Assembly: GCA_949357655.1 (NCBI GenBank)
Contig: CASHTG010000012.1
Span: 1,674,001 to 1,738,000, forward strand
Reading direction: 5' to 3'
DNA: 64,000 nt
Source of the DNA: Parascedosporium putredinis
Taxonomy: Eukaryota; Ascomycota; Sordariomycetes; Microascales; Microascaceae
Made by a program: the position numbers and the translations under genes. The notes beneath the pieces were generated by a model that ran no database searches, had not been told where the DNA came from, and was given only the letters and a program-made list of their open reading frames with translations. This document shows positions 35,956 through 47,248 of the stretch, one piece after another. How positions within the stretch are numbered: position 1 is the first letter of the stretch; each line of letters starts with the position of its first letter.

Positions 35956-37427
35956 CTACTCAGCGACATCAAGATCATCGTGGGGAGGGCTGTCAAGGGC
36001 TATATGATGGGAAAGAAAGAGAATTAGTAACTCGAGCAAATACAACAACGAAAGGAAATAGGAACAGGAAGAAAAAAAAAAAAAAAAAGGGAAACAAAAG
36101 GGGGGACAGTGACGAGGGTGCGTGGAATCCCGTTGCGGGATCAGCCGCAACCTCAGGTTCGGAATTACTTACGTTTGCGTTCATCGCCGTTAGCACCATT
36201 TTCACGGCGGTCCCGGTCATCCCTATCATCCTTGGTTTCCCGGTCCCTGTTGATTCGCAAGTCTCGTTAGTAAAAGGCTTCAGGGCCCTGGCAACCATCC
36301 AGGCGATACGGTTACAAATACAACATACCGAGTGTCTGGGCTGCGGCTTCGGTCACGATCGCGATCACGTCGTTCGCGGTCATAGTCCCGGTCGCGGTCA
36401 CGTCGATCATCCTTGCGAGGGGAGTATTCGCGCGTGCTGCGGCGAGGCGAGGGGGACCGACCACGACGGGGAGACCGGCGAGGGTTGCGCTCACGATCGC
36501 GACCAGAGTCAAATCGCCAAGACGCCGATGGAGGAGTACGGGCCCACTGTTGACGTGAGTGTCAGTAAACTTGTTGAGATTATGCGCGTCGCGCGCTTGT
36601 ATCAGCAACAACACATACCTCGATCTTTAGCATGTCATCACGGCCGATGCGCTTGTTGTGCATCTCATGGTAGGCATCATCAGCATCGCGACGATCCTCA
36701 TACTCCACAAACGCAAAGCTAAACGATGTCTCGGTTAGCTATAGAATTCAGAATTCGCGAAAGGCGGCAAATTGGGTCCAGGCCTGATGCGTCGATCCTG
36801 GAGAAACACTTACAGTCGGCTAGACGCTGAGCGGGGAGCGGGGATGTCACAACGGACAAGACGCCCGTACCTGGTTGGTGAATGTCAGCGCATTTTTTTC
36901 TCTAGAGCATGGTGGCAAACCAATTGATTGCTTCATGTTGCGTCGCCGAACGGTAGAGGATAGATCGCCGTAGGTACAGCGCAAGAGCGCAAAGGGGGAG
37001 GGCGGGAGGGGTCGCAAGTGCTCGGCGCGCTGGTTTCCGCAAGCAATGGCACAAGCCCCGAGCTCGACGACGAAGGACCGACGGACAACGACGACGACGA
37101 GGGCGAGGACGAGGGCGAGGACGAAAACGAAGGGGGTTCACGAGGGGGCGGGCTTTAAGGATGGGGTGGAAACGCAGGGAGGGCGGTTGCGATGGCGGAG
37201 GCGGACAGGCTGATGGGCGTTGACGTGCGCGAGCACGAGGCCGAAAGAACGAGGGGGAGGAGGAATGGAAACTCGACACATCGGAAGGGAAGTGTGTTTA
37301 TGGTTCGCCGTCACGATGGAGGTGTCGGCGCGCGGATAACATACCGTTCGAATTCGTGGGCGAGATCACGGGCGCGTGTACCGTGGCTGAAGCCTGTCAC
37401 GTAAAGAGTGGTGCCGCCGCGGGACAT
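35956..37427 (-). CDS. RRM protein with short Arg/Asp/Ser-rich tail (SR-like splicing factor)
   Basis: Nuclear RNA-binding protein, probably a pre-mRNA splicing factor of the SR type. Six exons: 37345-37427, 36814-36870, 36619-36718, 36329-36546, 36173-36246 and 35956-35999; 191 residues, no frame break. One RRM (residues about 6-80) has RNP2 as LYVTGF and RNP1 as LFAFVEYE. The tail mixes RS/SP dipeptides (RRSPRRGRSPSPRRS) with RD repeats (RRDRDRDYDRERRDRDRD) and ends in acidic DDLDVAE. The first intron, 474 nt (36871-37344), is by far the longest and splits the RRM, a place where SR genes often carry regulated intron retention or poison exons. The intron at 36000-36172 contains a long A/T homopolymer. 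Confidence 0.87.
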
Positions 37428-38638
37428 GATGGCGGCCGTTGTCGTTGCTAGGCTTGTTGTTTGTGTTGCAAGGCGAGAAAAAGCTGTCGCTCCCCAGATG
37501 AGCTCACTCACTGTTGGGAAGACGGAGCGCTTTGGCGGTCCGTGCCTATTAGTGTAAGTAAGCTGACAAGAGTTATCCTTCTAAAAGGAACGGAAAAAAA
37601 AGCGCAGGTCTGCAGCTAAGGCAGGGATAACGAAAAAGGAGATAGATGAGATGGAAAGATGACGACGGATGTCGTTCCTGGATTTTGAAATGGGGAGGCA
37701 GGATTGGTATTGGAAACGCAAGGAAAGTTTTATCTTGGAACAAAGCGAAAATAATGCTGATGCGGATGCCATTATGTAAGCAAGCACCCCAGACCATTGA
37801 GCTCGCTGCTCTGGGCCGACACTAGAGACGAGTGGGTCCAGGGGCCTCGATCCGACACGGCCTATTCATCACAAACCATTCTTCGTTTCTAGGCTCTTTC
37901 GCATTCAGAATCAATGATGGCAAGCACGACACAGATGCATGGCACGTGATTTTCAATGCTATGCACTGTGCACTGCATCAGCGCTAGTACTGGGTAGAGC
38001 TTCCAGGCAGAGGCTTCCACCCCACACTCACTTGCCACTTGGTGGTGGTCTTTGGGCTAATAAAGGGAACTTTCGCCTCACATCAAGTCACGAAATCAGC
38101 CATTGGCGGCGGTGGTTCTCTCCAATCCGCATCCGCGCCAGGCTCCCGGCTCGCCCGGGTCTTCCGACTGGGCCTTCTTGGCGTCTGCTGGTGACGTCGA
38201 AGGATGGGCATCACCAGTCTGTATTATTTTCAATCCATCCATGGATCCCACGGAATGTACGAAGTAGGTGGCAAGGAGGCTGGCACGCTAGTGACCAACC
38301 ACTGTCCGAGGCAAATCCAGGAACAACACGGTGAATGGATGAATAGAGGACTTGATGCTTCCATCATATCCGTATCCTCGGAGGCTTCGGTGGGTGGATG
38401 TGTGTGATTGGGAGGTCTTCTCAACCAATATAAAGGCGCATGGTCAGGCATTTGCCATGCTTTTTAACACCCTTCAATTCCGCATTCGCCTAGACATAAT
38501 ACGATTTCGTGTTTTATCAATTGACTGCCATCGTTATCGTGTGCGACCACTATTCCGAATACATCAGGAATTCAAGTCTTCCATATATGAGAGGTCCAAG
38601 CACGCTTGAATGAAGCTGTCCCGTGGACCAAATGCCCC
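37428..38638. other. Divergent intergenic region, 1.2 kb
   Basis: Between the divergent SR-like and sterol acyltransferase genes. No gene seen; presumably both promoters. Confidence 0.45.
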
Positions 38639-40973
38639 ATGGACCTAACTGAGGGTGACAAGACGATATCCCCCCGAGCACGGGCAGCACATCAGAAACC
38701 GATGGCGAACATGAGGCTATCCTTTATATTCACGCGGAAGAGGATTCGTCCGGGACGGATAATGGGCATCGGGTGTCCATATCCTACACCGATTCTTCCA
38801 CGACCCCGAGGTGAGAAAGACCGCCGTGGGAAAAAGTTCGGGCTCCGGGCCAAGGGCAAATTCCAAGATATCGTCTTTACTCGCAACTTTTCCACGTTCG
38901 ACCCTCAAAATGAGGCGGCGGCCAACAGTCCATTTTACGGCTTCTATACTCTGTTTTGGCTAGCCGTCTCCCTGTTTATGCTCAAGACCGCGGCGAACAA
39001 TTGGAGAACGTATGGAAACCCTTTAGGGACAAATGAGATTATGAGAAACATGTTCAATGGCGATGGTACGTCTACTAGCCACCCTTGCCCACGCCATGTT
39101 TTGTCAACCCACTACCGTGCAGCGAGCAAGCAGGTATTGATATCTATCCGTGAATAGTTTTGGGTCTCTTAGTTTTCGATGGTGCCATGTGCTCTCTCGC
39201 CTATGTGACTTGGTTGTTGCAGAAACTCATAATCCTCGACTATCTGGATTGGGATAGCACTGGCTGGATTCTTCAAAACGTGAGCGCCAGCCGTTGGAAA
39301 CCACCAAGGCACCATCTCCCCTCCATCTGAAGTGTACTAACTAAAGCTGTCCCCTCCATTCAAGGTGTGGCAAACCGCATTTATCGGAGGCGTCGTCGGG
39401 TTGACGATTACAAAGGACTGGCCCTGGTCGCATAACGTATTCTTCGTCCTTCACGGCCTAGTTCTCCTCATGAAGCAACATTCCTACGCTTTTTACAACG
39501 GCCACCTGTCTACCGTGTTCAAGCAGCGAGAAGTTCTCCGAGCGACGTTAGCAAAACTCGAAGGCTATGCAGTTGATAGCAAATCCTGGACGGGCGGCCA
39601 CTCCACGTCTTTCTCAACGTCATCCGGCCCGCAGGGTGGCAGCCCCGTGGCTCGAATCGCGAACGCCCATCGGGGATTCGTTTCCGATACCTCGCTCGCG
39701 GAAGACGTCCCAGTAGAGGACATCATATCGGACGTCAATTCTTCTACGCCGCTTGGACCGGCCAAGGTTGCCACGTACAAGATCGCCTTGCAAGACGAGT
39801 TCGACCAGTTAACCAAAGAGATTGTCAGGAATACCACAGCCCCGGAGAGGGCTTATCCAAACAACCTTACTCTGTTCAACATGTTTGAGTACCTACTTTT
39901 CCCCATCATCGTTTACGAGCTTGAATATCCGCGCTCCGATACTATACGGTGGAATTACGTCTTTGAGAAACTAGCAGCTCTCGTCGGGGTCCTCTTTGTC
40001 ATGAATATGTTGTCCCAGACGTTCATCTGTAAGCGAAGAGTCGCCAATAATATAAGCGCTCATAAGATATTTTTCTAACATTGGACTCTCTCTCTCGCTA
40101 GTTCCGGTAGTAGTCAAAGCAATCGCGATGAAGGAGGCCGGAATGCCCCTCGGCCAACGCCTCCAGGAATTCCCTTGGATGCTAAGCGACTTGATATTTC
40201 CTTTTATGATGGAATACCTTGTAAGTTTCTCAGCGCGCCCGGCAGATCAAAAGACTTGGCACTAAACAGCCTTCTCTCTCGATTTCACAGCTCACCTGGT
40301 ACCTCATCTGGGAAACTATCCTGAACACGCTCGCAGAGTTGACGCGGTTCGCCGATCGAAACTTTTACGACGCCTGGTGGAACTGCGGTAAGTCTGCTGC
40401 CCGTATACATGTATCGAACTACGTCGATCGAGGAGAGACGGCTACATGTAGTTCAAGGTTACGGGGTGCTGACGCTTCTTGAACAGTATCCTGGGACCAG
40501 TTTGCTAGAGATTGGAACAAGTACGTGTGGACGACCCTACATTCAAGAGACTGCTTGATCTGCCCGGCTAACTAGTTTCGTAGACCTGTGCACAACTTCC
40601 TCCTTCGGCACGTGTACCACTCATCCATTTCCTCCCTCAAAATCGATAAACACACAGCTACTCTCATAACGTTCTTCTTATCCGCATGCATACACGAGAT
40701 GATCATGTGGTGCATCTTCAAGAAGCTGCGCGGCTACCTTCTCATTCTGCAAATGTGCCAATTACCAGTAGGCCAACCCCCTGCCCTGCATTGCTCTTTT
40801 CACAAACACGGGGATTCTGTGGCGCTTGCTAATACAGTTACGCGCTGAATTAGTTGGTTCGACTAAGTCGCACGCGATGGCTGAGAAACCGGAAGACCCT
40901 TGGAAACGTTGTTTTCTGGTTTGGGCTTTTCACTGGCCCGAGCCTTCTCTGTAGCTTATACCTCGTACTTTAG
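38639..40973 (+). CDS. ARE2: Sterol O-acyltransferase (ACAT/ARE family, MBOAT)
   Basis: ER membrane enzyme that esterifies ergosterol with fatty acyl-CoA for storage in lipid droplets. Eight exons: 38639-39065, 39173-39279, 39365-40028, 40102-40220, 40291-40387, 40487-40520, 40584-40767 and 40854-40973; 583 residues, no frame break. Motifs: NSPFYGFYTLFWLAVSLF, MKQHSYAFYNGHL, YPRSDTIRWNYVFEK, the hallmark FYDAWWN (ACAT/DGAT type) and the catalytic His in LSACIHEMIMW. A Ser/Thr/Pro-rich loop lies between HSYAFYN and YPRSDTIRW. Many hydrophobic segments agree with a multi-pass protein. The start is the first in-frame ATG; the first 70 residues look poorly conserved, so an upstream exon is possible. 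Confidence 0.9.
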
Positions 40974-41322
40974 CCACATAGATATCTTCAAGAGGGCCAC
41001 GAGAGTAATCTATCTCACTAGGCTTCCTCAAGTTTGCACATGTATTATAGTTTTAGTCCAAGACTGTATGTACATACGAGAATTAGATGAATTTCTCACG
41101 CGACATGTCACGATGAAGGAGTTTTGACTCGGGAGGTTTGAACATCACACAAACGCTAATTGGAAAAGGAAGAAACTTGGTAAAGGCGCGAACAACCAAC
41201 CACCCATGAAAAAAGTGCCTCCATACTAACAATGTAAACTTTTCTAAAGATCATTCAAATGCCCTCCCTGCGTTCTGACCGCTCCTGTTGCATTTCCCTT
41301 GCACCCTCATGGTATTTTCCGC
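40974..41322. other. Convergent intergenic region, 349 bp
   Basis: 3' UTRs of the convergent ARE2 and fimbrin genes. Nothing else seen. Confidence 0.45.
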
Positions 41323-43639
41323 TTACATCTTATCGTACGTTGCCATCAGAGAGCCTAGTAGATATCATCAATTAGTCATTTTCCTTCACAAAGGGCGGGG
41401 CGGAGATGAAGGGGGAAAGATGAGCCGGCTTGCATAACCCTTTTACGTACCGATGAATGTTGTCACAAGACGGCTACGAATTTGGCAGATATCTTCAGGA
41501 ACAAGCCAGATGGTTGCACCCAGCTTTCTCGCGATACTGATACTGAGCTTGGCGTTGAGGTAGGCGTCATCAGGAGTGTGTCCGGGGTCACGAGGTCGTA
41601 ATCAACGTAGCTGCTCTTCATTCCGTTGAGCACATCGAGGAGGAAAACACCAGAGCCGATAGAAGAGTCCTTGAAAGAGCGAATAGAAGAGTTCCTTCCA
41701 CCCTTGCGCGACATGTCGTTGGCCCATCGAACCATCTCTGCATCGGTAATCTCTCGTTTTCCGAGGCGTTGCGCCAAGGCGGACAGTGTTAGTGTGATGT
41801 CTTTGCGCATAAGCTGCCATACCAGTCCGAGAGTCAAGGTTTTCTGCCCATCAGTGATATCAGCTCCTTGGATACCAACTAGAGAGAAGCCATTTTGTTT
41901 GCCTAGCTCGATTGCGTAGTTGGTGTTCTCGACCGCCTTGAACTTCATCAACTGACCCCCGTGAGCGGGGATTTGTTAACGTGGCGCCAGTTCACGGATC
42001 CCTTGATGACCTTGTCGTAAGCCTGCAGAAGAATTGTGCCATCGCGGAGATCGTCGAAGAAGGATTGCACAGCAGGCTGTACATCGAGACTGTTGAGCCA
42101 CAGAGTGAACACTCTTGCCTCTCGTTCGCCCTCGGCATCGAAGTCCTCCACCTCGAGCTTCTCTTCTTCCGTGATGGGGTCGAGGGCGGGGTGGGTGTTG
42201 AATAAGTTGGCTACGAATGCAAGGTTGAGCTTGGGGTTGCCCGCAACCAATGATTTCGGAGTCAAGAACTTGCGGCATCCGAGCTTATCCGCATTCTGAA
42301 GAACGTGTTCGGCGCGTTGGTGAAGGTCTCGGTCTTGGAGGGGATCCCGGTTGCAACCGTACTCGGCACCTATTTGGGCAAGGAGTACCGTGTAGTTCTC
42401 GCCGTCCTTGACGTCAGTCGAGAAGTTGGAAACGCTAGAAGAGTTAAAATGGTTAGTATTGTTAGGCATATGTTGCAGGACGATGCGTCTGAATCTTCCA
42501 TACCGTCTGGGCCATCCGGCTGCCTTCAAATGGTAATTGAACCATCGTAGCAGAATCTGCTCTGGGGAGGCGGAGGAATTGCTCGAGGGTCTCGTCCTCC
42601 TCCAGCAAGCGGTATAGCTCAGGATGGAGTTTGATATCAATCTTGCCGAGGAGACCGCGGCGGATGATTTGCCAAATAAGACCAAGAATGAGATGCTCCC
42701 TCACTTCGATAATGTCTCCACTGCCAATGTTCACTACAGAGCATCCGATACCTTTGGCAGACTCAATGACAATATTGTTGTTTTCTGTCATGTGGAAAGC
42801 GTTGAGAGTCTTGGTCTTCCTACCGGCAACGTTGAGTACTCGCTCATCAATGGTGTCAGGGACGCTGTCATTGATCAGCTTGGCAAGCACAAGGCCGTCC
42901 TTGCATTCGTCAAACATCTCGAAAGTGTCAGTGGGGAAGGGAAGCCTGTGGCCAATATCTGCATCGCCGGCAAGGACGGCGTTGATGTGCCTCGTAAATT
43001 CGGTGCGCTCATCTTCGTTGATGGTATGGGTGATGTTGGAGTTGGAACCCTGCACCTGGATCTTGCCGCCGCCGACGCCAGCGCTTGCTCCGGAGCTCAC
43101 CTTGCGAGAATGGCCACCGGTGCGATCGGCAACAATTCCAGCTGGAGATATGGGGGAGGCCCAGTGGAGAGGCGTTTCTGGGCGGGGAGGAGTCGCGGAG
43201 ATTCGCGATGAGCTATAGTGGGGTGAAAACCAAGGGTCGTCTGGGTTAGCATGGATCTCTGTCGCATGATGCGGGGCACACTGGTGGGAAAGTCAGGCAT
43301 TTTTTTCTACCATCCTACACATACCCCTACATAATCTTCGAGTTCGACTCGTCGGGAAGAATCGAGCTCAACCTCTTTCAGAGCCTGCCGAACAACATCG
43401 TATGGCTGTCGCTCGCTTTGTTGAGTTGCCTTGATCGCGGTGGCTTCATCAAGGTAGCCCTTGTCGTCTACGTCTAGCCGGCGAAAGGCATCGGATAGGG
43501 AAAAGATTTCGTTCTGCTGAAACTGGGGGAACTTCCTGTTATTGACTGCATTAGTAAAGACGCGCCCTTGTCCATGATTTTAAAGACTGAGCTGCTGATG
43601 GTTGGCGTAGGCACACCTTTGGAGCTTGAGGACGTTCAT
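41323..43639 (-). CDS. SAC6: Fimbrin (plastin), actin-bundling protein
   Basis: Crosslinks actin filaments in patches and the sub-apical collar; needed for endocytosis and polarised hyphal growth. Exons: 43617-43639, 43325-43535, 42504-43212, 41451-42434 and 41323-41354; about 652 residues. An N-terminal EF-hand-like part (NEIFSLSDAFRRLDVDDKGYLDE) is followed by four calponin-homology domains in two actin-binding pairs: DGLVLAKLINDSVPDTIDER, QILLRWFNYHLK, FTLWLNSLDV, GLVWQLMRKDI and VRWANDM. The end is RSRLVTTFIGSLMATYDK. Frame breaks fall in homopolymers at 43152-43156 (G5), 42564-42567 (G4), 41956-41960 (C5) and 41584-41587 (G4). Exon phases agree once these are bridged. Confidence 0.95.
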
Positions 43640-46237
43640 TGTGGTAGTGGCTCAATGATTGTCGTGATTGAAGCTATGGCGGGGTTTGCGTCGCGATCCG
43701 GCAACAGCACTTGGGTGCTCAGGATAGCTAGGATAGGGGGACAATACAAAATTGGGGAATAGAATATGGAAAAGCTAGCTGACGATTTCAAGCGTCGTCG
43801 ATAGGGAAAGTGCTCTGAAGGTAAGATGGAAAGGGGGAAAGGACTCTGGCGCTGTTCAAACTTGTCGCAACCGTGGTGACGTTGGTTGTGAGACTTGGAA
43901 AGTGGGACGGATTTTGGTGTGACGAATGCGGCGGCACCGGAAGGAATTGCAGAGAACTTCTGAGTAATGATGAGTGTTTAAAACGAGCTACGCTTGCCCT
44001 TGAGGCGGAGGATGTACTTTGTACTTTGGGCCTCTCTCCTCTCCTGTACTTTTGCTGTACTTGGAAGAATAGTGTAGACTGCAGCTGGGGCGCGGCGGGA
44101 TGGGGCTCACTAGTTGGGACCCGAGGGAGGGTGGGCGGTTTGAAGTGTGGCGGGGTAATAATACGCGGATTCACGCGGATTCAGAATAGCAGTAGAAAGA
44201 ATACAATACATAAGCTCAGGTTGGCTGGCGGGCAGGAAGGGGAGACAAAGAATGCCCTGCCTTTGAAGGGCCGGCGGATTAAATATCATTCTTCCCTCGC
44301 CTCGGCTGCATCAGGCACCTGAATTAAATCTACTTCAAATGTTGAGGCCGCGAAAGTGCCGCCGAAGATCAGGGATTGACAGCCCCTTTCCTAGGCAGGA
44401 GTTTAGCGGACAAAGGCCCGGGGCCCCTCCCTGAGCTTGCCTCGCGCAGCTAACAAATGCGCTACCCATCCATAAGGATGTTGGAATCGATAAAATAAAA
44501 TAGAAATCAACGAAAATGTCGAGATTTCCCTTGCCGAGCCGCAAGATTACGTCTTGGTCGCCTCAAGTATACATGTATGCGGCGTGGACGGCGTCGTGCG
44601 TGTCAATGCCATGCTTTTGCGGCTCCCGGGGCGCGGAACACATGGCAATCTCTAGACTACGCCGTGCGCGCGCGCACTCTCGCCTTCTTTGCAACTTCGG
44701 GTGCCTTGGGCTCGAGCGAATCGAAAAAGCCGGTTCTGCATTTTCCTGCTATGGCTAAGGGTTTCTCCAAGATCTACGCTCGGCAACAGCCCCAATGGAC
44801 GGGCAGGAACTCGCTCATCGGTTTCTCGAGCTGGCTAATGTAGCCGATTCCCCAAACTTTACATTGTTGCTTAGCAGGCTGTGTTGCTGATAGAGTGCCA
44901 CGTCTCTAAGCCCGGGACGGCCTTGCCTTGGGCTCGGAGCTCTCCACCAAGACAGACCTACTGGCTAGAATCTTCTTCCACAGCCCCCATCTATGCCGAT
45001 ATTCAATCAACCTAGCCAACTCGTCGAATAAAAGGTAGCAGTGAGTGAGTAGAGCGTCATCGATGCCATATGGCCAATTATGTTTTGCGTAATTGCAGCC
45101 ACGGTCACGTTCAGAACAGAGATCCATCTGGCTCCTTTGCGACCAGGGAGGGTTATCAAGAACAGCAACTGGCTGGCCCCAGCTGGATGCGAAGATCAAA
45201 GACGACCCCTGAAAGGTGTGATGTAATCTTGCCTCGAAGCTAACATGGTAACGCAGCTTTCGAAAGGAGGAGATAAATCCAGACCTATGGCTGCATGCAT
45301 GGAAGCAGCTCTTATTCGCCTTCGTTGAAACTGGCACCCATTGAGGTGGGCTCAACGTGCTCGGCAAGCCCGATGAGGACGTCTCCTGTTATGCTCTTTT
45401 TTTCCTTCTTTATTTACTTGTTGTCAGCCTTAGCATGGAGCTTGACGAAGAAGGATCATCAGCCACTCGACATTGCGTCAGCTCCGCTTGGCTCGGTTAC
45501 ATAGCGGCGACGGGGGTTTCGGTTGTCGTGAGCGCCTAAAGGTTAAGTGGGCGGACCGATCCCCAATTCTGCCCAGTTTCATGCTCCGATATCTTGCTGC
45601 CTACAAATGGGGCTCCAAGGGCAAATTTAAGCGTGTGCTATACCAGGATGGTCAAAGCTAGTTTAAATCGCAAACCCTGCACTTATTTCATTCTTTAGAG
45701 ACACCGCCCCCTTTCCGGATGCGTTTGCTTTCGCTTCCCAGATCCAACATGCCACCAAATCCAAATGTGAAGGCATCAGGTGCTGGAGCGAGTTTGGTTG
45801 GGAAGATTTGATCCATTCGGAGGACGGCGAAGCAGCTGGCATCGGTTGGGTAGATGTGATGCGCAGCTAGTACCAATGTTGACCGCCAATGACATCTGTA
45901 GGTCGTCAATCTTAGCCCTGTTCCAGCAAACGGACGGATGGTGATAGGCTCAAGGTCGGGAAGAGGAGAAGAAAAAAAGAGAACAGAAAAAAGTGGTTTG
46001 GCTACTCGATCCACAGTCCTTGTGATATTCTACGTAACGCTTAATAGTAACAACATTTTATTCGGGGTCACTCTTTCTTTCTTTTTCCCACCTGGATCAA
46101 AATATTTCAAGTTGCTCAAGCTTTTATTCGTATCCTTGTGTTGAATCAAACTTTACCAGCTTAGGTACGACTAGCTTCCGTGTCTAAGAATTTTTTTCTC
46201 TCTTGGTCTGCAATCTTCTGTGCTTTCTCTGAAAACG
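43640..46237. other. Divergent intergenic region, 2.6 kb
   Basis: Upstream of fimbrin (-) and of the RING-like gene (+). A 153-codon frame at 44906-45367 (-) starts at ATG but matches nothing I know and has no neighbour support. No RNA gene seen. Confidence 0.45.
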
Positions 46238-47090
46238 ATGGCTACCTGCAAAGCTTGTGACGAGCCCCTGCTCATGTCCGTCGTCGATTCCGACGACGAA
46301 GGCTCCTCATCCGCCCCTCAAGCTTCCGTGCCCGACGACCTCTGCCTACCGTGCGCCTGCCACTTTCACTGGTACCGTTTCCCCACCCCCAAACCCCGAA
46401 ATCCGACCCCGCCTCTAGCACGGCGCGTCGGGTACTCGCGCTGACCAAAAGCCATGTAGGCAATGCTTGCTAGATCGCGCCGTGGACGTCGTGTCCTCCT
46501 CCAGTGCCCGGGATGCGGCTCCCCCTCGCCCCCTCGGCAGGCTCGAGCGCCAGCGCCGCCACAGACAGCCCTCTCATCCTGACCACGTACGCGAGCGAGG
46601 GCGGCGTCGAGCAGGATCTTGACATTTTCCCCGTCCTCCGAGAAGAGGCCTATCTGGAGAGTAACCCGGAAGCCCGCCCCGCCCGTGCGCTGCACATCAT
46701 GGCCGCGGAGGGTGACGTGGAGGGTGCCGTCGACCTGTTGCGCACCGTAAGTGAAGAGGAGGCTGGCAATGCGGAAGAAGCTCTGGGACGCCTCATTCGG
46801 TACCAAGACCCGCTCGCGGACTCCAAGACCGCCTTGCATCTGGCCGTCGAGGCTGGTAAAGAAGACTTTGTCTGGCTGCTTCTCTGGGTCTCGACGACCC
46901 TGCCGGATGCCACCTTCCCTGATGCGTCTAGGGCACTCGCTCAGTCGTTAGGCTTGGGCCGTTTGGGAGTATCCTCCCTAATCAAGACATCAGGGCTCTT
47001 CAGGACGTCAATGGAAACATCCCTGAGGCGCTTGCGCGAGAGTCGCCAATCTTCCTGCAACTCGTGCAGGCAGGTATCCTGAGACCCTAG
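46238..47090 (+). CDS. Small protein with RING-like zinc finger and ankyrin-like segment, function unknown
   Basis: Exons 46238-46371 and 46460-47090; about 255 residues after bridging three single-base deletions (near 46490, at the C5 run 46521-46525, and near 46975). Cysteines and histidines form a RING-like order: CKAC, a spacer of roughly 35 residues, CLPCACHFHWQCLL, then CPGCG. The intron (46372-46459) falls between HFH and QC. Further on, LHIMAAEGDVEGAVDLL and TALHLAVEAGKEDFVWLLL look like two ankyrin-type helical pairs, and the end is IPEALARESPIFLQLVQAG. I cannot name a function; a ubiquitin-ligase adaptor is one possibility. The exact residues around CPGCG depend on the bridged bases. 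Confidence 0.72.
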
Positions 47091-47248
47091 GCCTCAGATC
47101 TCCTACGAAGCTTTTCCGAAATAATAAAAGTAGAAGAAACAAAAAAGTTCTCCCGTATATTCTTTTCAAAACTCAAAAGGAGCTATGTTACAGATGCCTG
47201 ACGACAGCAGTGGTAGGGGATCACGCGACCCATGTACCGCGATGAGCC

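Noticed and set aside
36902..37279. 125-codon Arg/Pro-rich frame on the minus strand
   Set aside because: Lies inside the first intron of the SR-like gene, out of frame with exon 1, and is a by-product of C/T-rich intron sequence.
44906..45367. 153-codon minus-strand frame
   Set aside because: No recognisable motif, no intron structure or neighbour support; kept only as a note for transcript data.
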